Shown here in pieces: positions 11,470 to 23,735 of a stretch of DNA of 64,000 nt. Source of the DNA: Iris pallida (lineage: Eukaryota; Streptophyta; Magnoliopsida; Asparagales; Iridaceae); contig JANAVB010009599.1 of NCBI GenBank assembly GCA_029216955.1, forward strand, positions 1,567,947 through 1,631,946, given 5' to 3'. The notes below the pieces were generated by a model. The model was given only the letters and a program-made list of their open reading frames with translations, was not told the DNA's origin and searched no databases. The position numbers and the translations under genes were made by a program. Position 1 is the stretch's first letter; every line of letters starts with the position of its first letter.

Positions 11470-13021
11470 TCTGGAAGATTTTACCTGAGAGACTATTTAG
11501 AAGGTCAAGAGAGCCCTGCTCAAGATTCGGAGGCTCCTCTAGTATCATCTTCTCCTGTTGTTAATGTTCCATCGGTTTTATCACTCCAGTGGAATCAACT
11601 CATCCCAAACCGACGGCGGCCGACAACGAAAAATAGCATGTCCGCTTCGATAAAGTATTAAAGAAGACTCCACCACTTGGACTTGAGAAGCCATATAAAT
11701 TTGATATATTGGCTCAACTAGCTAATACTCCAGCAAGGTTATCAATCTTTGAACTCCTGCGTCTCTCAAAGAAAAATTGGGAAACATTGAGTGAAGCTTT
11801 GATACAAGCTGACACTTGTTTGACACTCCTTGAGAAGCCATAAGAGGAGCCTGTGACCTGCTTTCATTGTCATAGTGTGATGGAGCTGATGCCCAACATC
11901 AACTTTACATAAGATGATATGCTGCTGGAAGATAATCGACATGACCGGCCTCTCTATTTTACGGGATATGTCGATACAATGAAGGTTGACCACATCCTGA
12001 TCGATCCTAGGTCTGCACTCAGTATCATGCCAAAAACTCTATTAGATGCTTTGAAGATCCATGTGCATAATCTTTCCACAACTTCACGACAATCCTGGGA
12101 TTTAATTCCGGTAGAAGTGAACCCCTGGGGAATATTCGCCTAAAAGTACAAATCGACAATCTCCGTACAAAGGTCACCTTCGATGTGATCGATATGCCTT
12201 GCTGGAAAGACCATTTCTGCATGAGCATAACATTGTGCCATCTACTCTCCATCATTGCTTTAAATATGTGGACGCCAATGGAGAAGTCCAAAAGGAAGTG
12301 GCTGATATTAATCCCATCCTTGGTATCGAAGCATATTGTACTGATTCCCGAATGTACAAGGAGGAATTCATGAAAGTTGTACTGGCCATGGATACTGAGG
12401 AAGATCAGAGGGACACCCCAAATGATGTTCTTGTAATCCTGGTTAAAGGACGTACTTCTTGCCCTTCATCTTCTCAGACATTAACCATCCATCTTTTTTC
12501 TCATGCTAAGCATCCTCCTGCTGAAAAGATGGAACAGAGGGAGCTCACCTCTTCTGAGCCTCTTGTTATCGACCTTCGTCGTAACAAGTCTCCTCATTCT
12601 CTTTCTCCTCCTCTGGTAATCAACCTTACCAAGCATTCTGCTAAGGCCAAGAACCCTATTGTAAATGATGATGTACAAATAAATAACGTAGCATCTCCTT
12701 TACAGTATACTGATGTCTTTTATTATACTCGATGTTACTTACAATGCTAGATAACTTTGAATCACTTACAATAGGAGCAGTTCAACCTCTCCAAGATGAA
12801 GTATTGCTCGAACCAGTGCAAGACACCTTCTTCTTAGTTCCTCCCTGGAAGAAATATGAACTTTCTATACTTTTTAGTAAAGGAACAAAGCAGAGACTAC
12901 GACCGATAGCGAGGAGGAAAATGACGATAGCGGGAGGCTCCAATTACGTCGTTATAGTCAACAATCAAAAGATATCATTCAAAAGATGGGCTACAATTTT
13001 AAAGCTGGTCTCAATGGCGGT
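11470..13021 (+). pseudogene. Element D protease and second G-patch-like linker
   Basis: This resumes element D after copia B. The reading is FDILAQLAN (about 11700), then DMLLEDNRHDRPLYFTGY (about 11917), then the aspartic protease site LIDPRSALSIMP near 12000. In Tat proteases this motif is normally DPGS; here the Gly is Arg, while the Asp is kept. A frameshift near 12150-12200 leads into HNIVPSTLHHCFKYVD and a Ser/Pro-rich linker to 12750. A further frame carries KMGYNFKAGLNGG up to the insertion of element C at 13022. After C the same motif continues at 37607 (GRRTPIHIP, then RRLGYTS). Bases 13017-13021 (GCGGT) are C's left target copy. Confidence 0.8.
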
Positions 13022-13409
13022 TGTAATCCCCAAAAAAAATTTAAGGATTTTTACAATTATTTTTAATTTCTTAAATAATTTGTTTTCCAATTATTTTGAT
13101 ATTATTTATAAATGTAGCCTTAGTGATGCTTAAATTTTGTTATGCACACTGACTAGACAATATGGCACAGCTAGTGCAGTCAAGTGCCTTGACTAGCATG
13201 CTAGCTGTAGGTGTCACTAGAATTATTTAGTGTAATATTTTGTTGATTAAAAGTCATCAAATCATATTTTGGTTATCTTTTAAATATTTTAATATTTATT
13301 TATTTTATTTATTTGTTTAGTTTTTCCTTGAAAGGATTTAAAATTTAATATGGTCAGTGATAATAATACTAGTAATAATATGTTCTCTTCCCAACTTTTT
13401 TTGTACAAA

Positions 13410-13482
<73 letters not shown>

Positions 13483-16400
13483 GTTGTTGTTGTTGTGGTT
13501 GTTGTTGTTATTGTCATTACTATTACCGTATTATCATTATTAATATTATTATAGTTGTTCCTAGTCGATTGTTAGTTTAATAGAAGACAATTTTATAGAA
13601 TTATTAAAAATATGTGCATAATATATTAGTAAGGTTTTAAAAAATATTTTATATTATTTTGAATTATTTAAAATTATTATTAGGATTTCACTTAAGTATT
13701 ATTAGATTTTATGAGAAAGGTATTTATATTTGTTAAACAAAAAAAAGAAAGAAAAAAAAGCTCATGAGTTACTATTCCCCGAAGGGAACAGTACTCAGAG
13801 CAACCCGAACCCCCTTCAACATTCTCACGTAACCCCCATTGAAACTAGAAAACTTCTCGATTCATTTTGATTCAAAAAGAATCAAAATCCTTGCCAAAAA
13901 CTTTTCCCCTCAATCCCAAACCAATACTCATTGGGACCAAATCAAATCGATTAGAATTCATGATTTAAATCAATTAAATATTAAAATAGAAATCTGGCTT
14001 TAAAAGACTCGAGAAATTCCTTTTTCTTATCTCTTTCGAAGAATCTCGAACTCGTGATCGCCCCCGCACACCCTAAGACCTTCGCACGCCTCCTGGGATG
14101 ACCTTCAACCACCTGCGTCGGTGTTCGACCGCCTACAACCGCCTGAGGTGGCCGGTGATCGTCGGAAACTCGCTAAGAACATAACACCCCTGTTGGTGTA
14201 GACTGAAAGGTACCCACCATCGATCCTGTAATTCTTTCTTCCTATTCGATATGAACTACAAATATTAACTTAGATTGAGAGCCTATCTGACCATCTCGAG
14301 ATCCCAACAAGTTGATTGAGATATAGCCTAACGACTAGTCGGAGAAATCGACGCGAAATCGATGAAAAACCCACTATCATATTGACAGAAATTGGATTTC
14401 ATGTGCCCCTGTTTGAAAATAAATTTCGGACGAACCAGTAAGATTCTTTGAAATTTTTTGACCAGTATTCTAAACCACATATAACACTTTAAAACCTTTC
14501 TTTTAATTTAATTTCTCATTAATTATATGTAAAGATTTTCGACCTCAAAGTTTAAGAAAAACAACTTTTGAAAATATAAATATTTTTAGAAAATTTGCCG
14601 ATACGGCGTGCGTCCCGACAAACTAGGCGACGTGGTCGTAACCCATAAGCATCGAAAGGCGCGTATGGATGTTGTCGACATGTGGGATTCGACGGAACTC
14701 AATTTTATTGTGCGTGCTCGATAAAATTGAGGCATATCCGTCGAGATACCCCGTATCGGCCCCTTTGCAAACTAACCCATAACTTCGTGCACGTTCGTCG
14801 GATCGAGACGAAACTTATGCCAACTGGACAAAATTATTTTTCTGGTCCTGTATGCCAAGTTTGGTCCGATTCTGAGAAGGTCGACCAGAACGCCTTTTTG
14901 GCGGGCACACGACCCAATCCAACGGACGAAATTGTGCACGGCCCACCGAAATCTTTGGACATATGGATGGGTTCGTCTTGTCAAACTAGACCCGTAAATA
15001 TGTAGTTTGACGACTTTAGAGATCGTAGGTACTGGCACGCTTTTTGGTACAAAATGGATCTAATGGCGGACATCATTTTGACCAGAAATTACGATATTGC
15101 CCTGTGTCCAGAATTGGACTTATGGGTAATCTATCCTTGCTATTTTCCTTATTCTGCAAACATTCATGATGTTTATTTCGGCATCCTAGGACGTTTGTGG
15201 GATTTGACTTTCTATGCTTCACTAATCTGTCGATTCGAGCTATTGGATGTCGCCCTTTCAGCACACAATCTCAGGCAAGATACCTTGCCATTTACTGTCT
15301 ATTTATTTTAGCTCATATTTCATGCATTACTTATTATTTATTTTCTGCAAAATAAACTGTGATACATGGCATAATTAGATAGAATTTTATTGTTCAGTTC
15401 TATTTCCTGCTATGTACTATTTTCATACACATTGAATTTAGATTTAAGGGACCACCCTTTGTGTGTTGCATTCATAGGCCTCGACACATTTGTACCACAG
15501 AGTTACGAGTCGCATATAGAACTCACACATGCATGATTGGCTGGCCACCAGTACGTATAAGCCGGGCGATAGGATTAACCGCTAATAGTATTGCATGATT
15601 AGTTTGACTTAGCGGTTAATATAGGGTATGTGGTTGTGGATACAACATAGTAGGCATTGGGCAGGAAGGACAAAACCTTAGCGTATGGGCTACTATATAC
15701 TTTACCTTTTGTAACGTGTGAGCTCGTCGGAGACGCGGGTGAGATGACCCATGAATACTGACGGCCACTGCGTTCTGCAAAACATTATGCTCTTACTTAC
15801 TGGGCCTCTGGTGCCCCAAAGGGGAACCATATCGATCCTATTTTAGCCAAAGAGCCCATGCGTTGGAGGTGTGTTCTTAAACTGCATTCACTTAGAATGG
15901 TTAGACTCCCTTATTCGTTAGGTATGGATACTTTTGGTTTGAGTATTTATATCTGATCATAGCTTGGAACATTAACTTGTGGTGGACTAGTTTGCCATAT
16001 TTTATCCTTGTTTGGTTGTCGGTGTGGCTTACTACTCCGATGAGAAGTCACTAAACCTTATTGTGCTATGGATACCATATTGGATTCATGGCATGGAAAG
16101 ATACTGCATCATAGATTAGGGTGCCATCTCCTGTCCTTGTTTGGTTGGGGGGATGGTACGCTAATTCAAGGGTGGAGTATTGGACCATATTATGATACAA
16201 TTTGACATATTATTGAGCAGTGTATATTCAATTTTATGGCATGGTATTATGTGTCTTGTTTCGTCCCTCTGAAGACCTGGTGATCTCTCCAGGTGTGTGT
16301 TCTTGTCCCTTCGTAGGTGTTCTAGCCAAGGCCGTGATCTTCTTTTTTCTATCGAAGATAATTGCTCTTGGATCGTCCCTTACTTCGCTCGCCAAACTCT

Positions 16401-16658
16401 TTCTTTTGTTATGTATTCTTTTCATAATTGGTAGTGGATTAGTCTTCGCCCAACATCTTGTACAAAGACAATTCCTAGTTGATTATATGATATCTTTTAT
16501 TCTTTAATTTTATGGATGAGATTTGTTAGCCTTGGTTTTACTGTATTTACAACTTATGTATACATACGAGGATTCCATATATTGGGGTATACTTCGTATG
16601 TATACAGTTGGCATGTCTACGTACTTAGTCCTAAGTATTTTGGGACTGGGGCGTTACA
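13022..16658 (+). repeat. Left LTR of element C (about 3.6 kb)
   Basis: It starts TGTAATCCCC and ends GGGGCGTTACA, so its ends form an inverted repeat. It aligns with 34011-37606 throughout; the two differ by scattered substitutions, indels and the length of an (ATT)n tract. Small frames inside it (for example 14682-15005 and 16220-16507) have counterparts in the other copy but no recognisable domain, so I do not call them genes. Confidence 0.9.
13411..13510. repeat. (TTA)n then (TTG)n microsatellite in the left C LTR
   Basis: About 70 bases of TTA repeats pass directly into about 28 bases of TTG repeats. The right LTR has only a shorter TTA tract at 34410-34450, so the array expanded and diversified after insertion. 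Confidence 0.95.
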
Positions 16659-17036
16659 TATTTTTTGTGGTGGCCCATGCAGGTCGAGATAAATTATTTG
16701 GTTACTTTACCGTACCAAGCAAGCCTGCGTATAGGATTAGAGTCTAGGTTCTCATCCACATACTTGACCTCCTACCTCGATTCCATTTTCGAACTCTCAC
16801 TTGACTCATTGATTGCATCTTGCTTGATCCCTTCTATCGTAAATCTTATCTTTCCTTCGTGCTTGATAGGGGTTAGAAGAATGACTTGTAGGCCTCATTG
16901 ATCCAATTACACTATTAGCTGAACTCTTATAATTTAGGAAGAGTGCCTCACGGCCTTGTATTTTCTTCGTCCTTATGACCCATTGTCGAAGATACTACTT
17001 GGATTACCTAGACTGTAAATCCTTAGAGGACCATAC
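16659..17036 (+). other. Left interior of element C
   Basis: 378 bases between the C LTR and the copia A insertion. No frame or domain is recognisable, and no obvious primer-binding site follows the LTR. Bases 17032-17036 (CATAC) are the left target copy for element A; the partner is 32162-32166. Confidence 0.55.
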
Positions 17037-18111
17037 TGTAGGAACGAAATCGTAAAGCAGAATACTCTAGAGAGGGGTGAATAGAGTAGGCAGCGGAATA
17101 TTGCTAATTAAAAACTTGTTAGCAGTTAGATCACAGATATAATAATAATCACAAAAGTAAATGACAGAAATTAAAAGTGATCATAAGGCAAACGCAAACA
17201 TCGAGATTTATACTGGTTTTCCTCTTGTGAGGACTAGTCCAGTCGGAAGAACTCTAGCTTCCAGTTGAATCCACTATTGGAAAATCCTGCAAGTTTTCAT
17301 ACGAAGTCCTTGCAACTTCTACAGACGCGAGCTTTGATACGAAGAACTCGACCAACTTCAATCGTGAAGAGTTGAATCTTCTATCAAGCCTCTGATTACA
17401 ATTGCTCTGAAACTTCTAGACCATACCGCACTGGCAAATTGACTAGAGGATTGTAACTGGCTTAGGATTTGAAAATGAAAGCTTTTTAGAACTCTTTGGA
17501 AGAATGTAAGCTCAGGAAGAGAAGAGATTGAATGTGAATTGGTCATTTGAAATGATCGAAATACTTTTCTATTTATAGTTTTTCCAAAGACAGAACTCTG
17601 ACAGAATTTGGACAGAATTCGGACAGAACTCTTTGTAACAAACCGCAACTGAAGGATGACCAAGTTCAAAAACCTAATGTTCACTAACGTTCCAAATGGC
17701 CGAACTCTGGCCGAGTTCTGCTGGGGTTCTGCCAGTTCATTTGAGAAAATAGATTTTGGCTTTTTGAAAAAATCATTCAGGAGCTTTTTGTAAAAAGAAT
17801 ATTTTTTAAAAACGTAGGTCACTTATAAAGAATAGGATAGTTTTGAAAAATATTTTAGGATAGCCTATTTGCCAGTACGACTCAGTGTACAATGTATTCC
17901 TAGACTCAATAAAATGAAAAATTATATAGCGTAACAGGAAGTACATTCTGAATGGCAAACGGCTTCGAAACAGCTTCGGTCTTGAACATAGTAAATATCC
18001 ATTGTTGAGCAGTGTCCAAAATATCGTAGGTAAACATCTGAGTTGACTTGCAATTATATCGAGACAGAGTTTGATCAATTATTAAAATCAGGTTTGACTA
18101 ATGGGCCAACA
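17037..18111 (-). repeat. 3' LTR of element A
   Basis: 1075 bp. On the minus strand it begins TGTTGGCCCATT at 18111 and ends CCTACA at 17037. The other copy, with CACTA-1 removed, is 1079 bp. It holds a TATA-like CTATAAATAG near 17568-17577 (minus) and a run of words such as GACAGAATTCGGACAGAA at 17590-17740. Confidence 0.95.
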
Positions 18112-18124
18112 ATCTCCCCAATTT
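18112..18124 (-). other. Polypurine tract of element A
   Basis: On the minus strand AAATTGGGGAGAT lies directly before the LTR start TGTTGG. This is the expected plus-strand primer for reverse transcription. Confidence 0.85.
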
Positions 18125-18639
18125 TGATAATTGACAAACCTTGCCGATATAACATCTAAGCTGGAATCAATTCAAAATATTAATAAAAAAAATTGTTCAT
18201 AACCTGTATTCACGAAAATGTTAGATCCTTATTTCTCCCCCGTTGTCACTTAGCAAAATAATTGCAAAAGAAAAAGCTCCCCCGTAATCAATGCATAAGT
18301 AACAAACAATGAAGAAACACAATAAAAAAAGATAATCATGACAGGCATGGTATAAACAGTAAATATAGTAAGAGAAACAGATAGACTATAGAACAACACA
18401 GGCATGTATTTGTCACAGGCAGTATTTAATAAAGTGCGAGAATAATACTGAAACAAATAAAGTGATGAAGAATAGACTAAGATGCCAAAACTGAGGCATA
18501 ATCAAAACCATGTCTATAAATAGTCACAAAATAAAGAAAAGTGCTGATAATAAAAATAAGTGTACTGATAAAATCTTGGAATGTCGGAGCATTTCCAAGT
18601 AAACATAAGACAAAAGTAACAGTCTCAATATCTAACATC
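18125..18639 (-). other. 3' untranslated interior of element A
   Basis: No gene. It contains the purine-rich GACAACGGGGGAGAAATAAG (minus, near 18225-18250), shared with element B. Otherwise it is AT-rich and featureless. Confidence 0.6.
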
Positions 18640-19952
18640 TCAAAATCTATCATCATCCTCATCATCAACGTCAGCTGCAGCTCCAGCATGTCCAGAAGGA
18701 CCAGCTCTAGAAGTACCAGCGCCAGAAGTGTGAGGAGTGGCACCAGCGTAAAACTCACCAACATAGTCTCGAGGAGGGGCACGAGCAGTACGATACCAAT
18801 CATAGGCGTTCCCTGGCTGGAATAGAGAGTGGACCGCCTCGTCGTCAATGCGGTAGCCAGAAATAGAAGGGTCTCGAGGTAGAGAGCTAGCAGAATGACC
18901 CGTCTGCACAAACCTCAGATCGGCGAATGAGTTGGCAATCGCCTGGAACCGAGTCACATTACGGAACTCGTGTTCCCTAGAGGTCTCAACATAAAAAGAC
19001 TGCAGATCTGATAAGTGCTGATGTATACCCTCAAATGTCATAGGGTAAGAATGAGGAGGAACAGGTGCCGTGGAAGTAGGTACAGGAGGAGTAGGTGCAG
19101 TAGGTGGAGGAACAGTGGCAATGTTGCGACGAGAGAGTTTAAGAAACTTGGGCTCGGGGTCGACAGCACATGTAGATAGTTCAATATCAAATCTCTGAAA
19201 GATGCATGGAATAAGAATCGCATAAGATAGGTTGGGGTATCTCCGCGACATCTACCCATCATCTGGATGATAGTCTTAGGGGCAGAAAATGGAATCCCCT
19301 TAAGAATATGATAAAGAGCAGAGAGCTCAAGTGTAGTGACATCATCTTTAGAAGTAGATTTCGGAAGTAAGGTGGAATAGATGATGCGACGTAATTCGTA
19401 GTTAAACAAGTTCAATTTATTAGCCTTAAACTTTCCAGGACGAGCGCGTACGTGCGCACAAAGCTCATTCTTGAAACTAACGAGTGTCGTGCCATCGGGG
19501 AAATCAAAATCAGTGATGTCATCGAGCGGGGCACCTTCGTTTGGGATACCAAAGATTTTCGCTAACATTTTATCAGTGAATTCGAAATCAATTCCTCCAA
19601 CACGTGTCATCACGGTAAAAGTGTCTAACACAAAATTACAATAGAATAATCTAATGGCATTAGTGGAAATGGGGAATTGTAAGGTGACAAAATGTTGTAA
19701 CGCTAATGCCTCAAAGTAAGGGCGATGATCCGGAAAGACAATCCATTTAATCGGCGATCCGGTGCAAATAGTACGTATGATAAAATCGACGTACCACAAT
19801 AAAGTTTGATCGAAAGTTTTAAAGTAAAACTCGTCCGACGCACCATCGTCCGATTGGACCGAAGAAAAGAGGCAATCCATAAGCGGATCTGAAGACGATG
19901 CCTCTTCACTGGCATTGGTCTTCTTCCTCTTGAAGGGATTGAACTTAGGCAT
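18640..19952 (-). pseudogene. Extra frame (aORF) of element A, one frameshift
   Basis: The ATG at 19952 begins MPKFNPFKRKKTN. The first 230 or so residues contain WIVFPDHRPYFEAL, AIRLFYCNFVLDTF, MLAKIFGIPNEGAPLDD and KSTSKDDVTTLELSALY, the same order as in element B. The core resembles the plant transposon protein domain (PF20167-like) seen in many plant retroelement extra frames. At about 19245-19255 a one-base shift moves the tail into the frame 19251-18640: PEPKFLKLSRR, a Pro-rich stretch, SFADLRFVQTGHSASSLP, then a Gly/Ala stretch and the acidic end DVDDEDDDRF. B shows no shift there, so this is a recent lesion and the intact protein would be about 430 residues. Position between RNase H and the polypurine tract equals the envelope-like frame of SIRE elements. 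Function unknown. Confidence 0.8.
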
Positions 19953-20272
19953 TCTTTCCTAAAATTTTCTAGAAACCCTAAGTATTGAAAAGTGGAAGAG
20001 AGAAAGAATTATACCTTCCAAGAATTGGATATGTTGTAGAGGACGAAGTTCTCCGCATGAATCCAAAGTTTGGACGAGAATCTCCACTCGGATTGGAAGA
20101 ACAAGGATGGAGAAAAGCTAGGGTTTGGAGACGCGGAGGCTGCTGTTATGAGGATGTGGGGAAGAATGAAGAAGAAGGAAGCCTCGGGTTCTTGCTGGTA
20201 CATATATATACCTAGCCGAACTATGGCCGAATTCGGACCGAACTCGGGCCGAATTCGCCAAGGGTTGCCTGG

Positions 20273-20357
<85 letters not shown>

Positions 20358-20638
20358 ATTCAAATGAGGTCATATTCTTTTTCATTAATTCGTTTCAAAT
20401 GTTTAATTCAAAGTTTAGTAATTTTAAATCTCAAAATAATATAATTAATATTATTTTATAAATTAATATTCTTTACTCAGTATCTGTCTTAGATTAGTTG
20501 TAGGAGTACTGTCCCAGCTAACGGAGGTTCATCGGGGAACTCTTAAGTACCGCATCGCTTCGACCGTAGTCGTGGTGACAGACAGACTCTTTTTGGGCTT
20601 GTCTCGGAGTATCGAATAAATTAATTAATAAAACAATA
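19953..20638 (-). other. Spacer between RNase H and the extra frame of element A
   Basis: No gene. Upstream of the extra frame's ATG it holds a cluster of GGCCGAATTCGG-like words (20215-20265), a long TA array, an AT-rich tract, and the block with CGCTTCGACCGTAGTCGTGG (20551-20570) that is shared with element B at about 8310-8330 in inverse order. Confidence 0.55.
20273..20357. repeat. (TA)n microsatellite in element A
   Basis: About 85 bases of almost perfect TA repeat with one AA interruption near 20328. Frames through it encode only alternating Tyr-Ile and are not genes. Element B lacks the array at the matching place, so it arose in A. Confidence 0.95.
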
Positions 20639-21905
20639 TTAGTTAATATTATTGACATCTAAAATGCCTAATTCTCGACGTAAATTATTGAAACGATCTT
20701 TCGCTAGAGATTTTGTGAGTATGTCAGCTAATTGATTCTGTGTGTCTATATATACATGGTCTATATCTCCATTTTGTTGATGACCTCTAAGAAAGTGATG
20801 TCGAATCTCGATATGTTTAGTACGAGAATGACATACTGGATTCTTAGTCAAATTAATAGAACTAGTATTGTCACAAAAAATGGGTATGTGTGTAAAATGC
20901 AATCCATAGTCTTCTAAAGTTTGTTTCATCCACAAAATTTGTGCACAACAACGTCCTGCGGCGATATACTCAGCCTCGGTTGTTGATAATGCAACCGAAT
21001 TTTGCTTTTTACTAAACTAAGAGACTAGAGCTTTTCCTAGGAAATGACATGTGCCGCTAGTTCTTTTTCTATCTACTTTGCATCCGGCAAAATCAGCATC
21101 GAAATAACCGGTTAGGTCGAACGACGAGGTTTTGGGATACCATAAGCCGACAGAAGAAGTGCCTTTAAGGTATCGGAAGATACGCTTAACTGCACACAAA
21201 TGTGATTCCATAGGATTAGCTTAAAAACGAGCACATAAACAAATACTAAACATACTGTTTGGTCAACTAGCAGTTAAATATAGTAAGCTACCGATCATAT
21301 CTCGATACTTACGTATGCCGACAGGTTTGCCTTGTTCATCAATATCAAGCTTGGTTGAAGTCGCCATTGGAGTGCTGAGTGGTTTTGTTGTTTCCATGTC
21401 GAACTTCTTCAATAGATCCTTTGTGTATTTTACTTGATTTATGAACGTCTCATTGTTGGTTTGTTTGATTTGCAGTCCGAGAAAGAATTTCAGCTCTCCC
21501 ATCATGCTCATCTCAAACTCTTTCTGCATACACTTTGAAAATTCTTGACAAAGTGATTCATCAGTAGATCCAAAGATAATATCATCTATATAGACTTGAA
21601 TCAAAAGAATATTATTATTCAAAGATTTTATAAACAAAGTAGTGTCAACCTTTTCCTTTGAAAAATTGTTAACAAGTAGAAAAGTGCTTAAATGATCGTA
21701 CCAAGCACGAGGGGCTTGTTTCAAACCGTATAAAGCTTTCTTCAACTTGAAAACATATTCAAGAAATTTAAAATCAGTAAAACCGGGTGGTTGAGCTACA
21801 TAAACCTTTCTTTTATAAAACCATTTAAAAATGCGTTTTTGACATCCATTTGAAATAATTTAAAATTATGAAAACATGCAAATGCACATAACATGCGAAT
21901 GGATT
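20639..21905 (-). pseudogene. Element A reverse transcriptase (C-terminal part) and RNase H
   Basis: The segment continues the polyprotein after a frameshift near 21910. It reads NFKLFQMDVKNAFLNG (fingers/palm, about 21810-21870), shifts again near 21800, then KKALYGLKQAPRAWYD and the catalytic box QVYIDDIIFGST (about 21570-21600), the usual YVDD type. RNase H follows, with GYFDADFAGCKVDRKR at about 21070-21110, HIPIFCDNTSSINLTKNPV, and the end DILTKSLAKDRFNNLRREL near 20670. In-frame stops occur near 21260, 21225 and 21020. The reverse transcriptase active site itself looks intact, but no continuous product is possible. Confidence 0.9.
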
Positions 21906-23735
21906 CTAATCTCGCAACTGGGGCATAATCTCATCGTAGTCGATACCTTCTTCCTGATTGTATCCTTGAGCTATGAGTCGAGCCTTATTGCGAGTCACTA
22001 AACAATTCTCGTTCAGTTTATTTCGAAATACCCATCGGGTGCCAATGACCAGATGATCAATAGGCTTGGGAACAAGTTCCCAAACTTGATTCCGTTCGAA
22101 TTGGTTTAATTCCTCTTGTATAGCATCTAACCAAAAATTATCACTATATGCTTCATCAATATTTTTGGGTTCAAACTGCGAGACAAAAGCAACACAAGAA
22201 GCTATATCTTTTTTAGAGGAACGAGTACTTACACCCTTGGTAATCTCACCAATTACCAAGTCTTTTGGATGACTAGCCAAGAATCTTATCTCTTTTGGTG
22301 CAGTCTCAAGATTGCTAGTTCTGGCTTCTTTGCTTGGAGGTTCATCTGATGCCTGATGTGATGGTTCTGCATCTTTGTGTGAAGGTTTTGCAGTAGCTGT
22401 ACTTGGTGCGATTATATCTTCATTGTCATCATCGTCTAAGTGTTGATTTAGCTCATCAAACTTAACGTTGATAGATTCTTCAATGATCATGGTTCTTTTG
22501 TTGAAGACTCTATATCCTTTGCTCTTTGCTGCATAACCTAAAAATATACCTTCATCGGCCTTTTCATCAAATTTACTCAAATTATCTTTAGTATTAAGAA
22601 TAAAGCATTTACAACCAAAGATTTTGAAATAAGAAACATTTGGTATTCTATCAAACCATAATTCATATGGAGTCTTCTTCGATATAGGTCGAATTAGAAC
22701 CCTATTGAGAATATAGCATGTTGTATTTACAGCTTCAGCCCATAAATATCTAGGTAGACTAAACTGGTTTAACATAACTCTAGCCATTTCAGATAGAGTT
22801 CTGTTCTTACGTTCCACAACTCCATTTTGTTGTGGAGTTCTAAGGCAAGAGAATTCATACAGATAACCGTGTGTGTCACAAAATTGCTTGAATTCTGCAT
22901 TCTCAAATTCACTGCCATGATTAATACGAATGCGAGTAATCATGAATCCTTTTTCATTCTGTACTTTCTTGCAAAAGGTGACGAATTCTGATAATGCATC
23001 GTTCTTACGTACAAAAAAATAAACCCATGTATATCTAGAAAAATTATCTATAATGACAAATGCATATAACTTACCACCTAGACTAGCAATTCTGCTGGGT
23101 CCAAATAAGTCCATATGCAACAATTGTAAAGGTCTAGTGGTACTTACAGCGTTCTTGGATTTGAATGCGGATTTGGTAGCTTTGTTCTTTTCACATTAAC
23201 TACATACCGTATCCTTCTTGAAAGAAATATCCGGTAAGCCGCATACCAACTTCTTCGTAGATAATCTTGAAATTGTATCCATGTTTGCATGACCGAGTCT
23301 CATATGCCATAGCTGACTCTCAATATTTTTAGCCATCAAACATCTACCTGTATTGTTAGCATCTTCCAACAAATAGAATACATATATATTGTCTTCCCTA
23401 ATACCTTCAAATATAGTACTGCCAGTTGAACTATCAATAATAGTACATTTATCTTTTATAAAGTTAATGCCATAACCATGATCAGCTAAATGGCTTATGC
23501 TGAGCAGATTATATTTTAACACAGTAACAAGACAAACATCTTTAATCACTGAATAAGGAGCCTTACCAATGTTACCGATACCGATTATGTACCCTCTCAA
23601 ATTATTACCGAAGGAGACGTATCCTTCTTTATTCCTCTCCGACAGTGTTGCAAATAATGAAGCGTCACCGGTCATGTGTCGTGAGAAACCGCTGTTGAGG
23701 ATCCATTTGCTCCTAGCATGTGAAGGGTATCCCAC
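21906..23735 (-). pseudogene. Element A protease, integrase and start of reverse transcriptase
   Basis: The frame starts after a one-base slip from gag. The protease site reads LNSGFSRHMTG instead of LDSGCSRHMTG, so the catalytic Asp is Asn. The integrase zinc module LWHMRLGHANM precedes a TAA at about 23196-23198. The core follows: LLHMDLFGPSR (first Asp), then RINHGSEFEN where the second catalytic Asp is Asn, then QQNGVVERKNR (Glu kept). The GAG-pre-integrase to integrase order is that of Ty1/copia. The frame continues into reverse transcriptase (NQVWELVPKP, RWVFRNKLNE) and ends at 21906 by frameshift. Two separate active-site losses make both enzymes inactive. Confidence 0.92.

Noticed and set aside
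13350..13580. Open frames of poly-Tyr or poly-Ile in the left C LTR
   Set aside because: They come from the (TTA)n/(TTG)n array; the other LTR lacks most of it.
14682..15005. Possible gene in the C LTR, frame of 107 codons
   Set aside because: A related but not identically open stretch occurs in the other LTR, with no domain and frame not conserved; it is probably chance.
18640..19952. Extra copia frame called as retroviral-type envelope
   Set aside because: No signal peptide, cleavage site or clear membrane anchor; the core looks like a plant transposon accessory domain.
20070..20363. Open frames encoding long Tyr-Ile runs on both strands
   Set aside because: They are translations of the (TA)n microsatellite and have no gene context.
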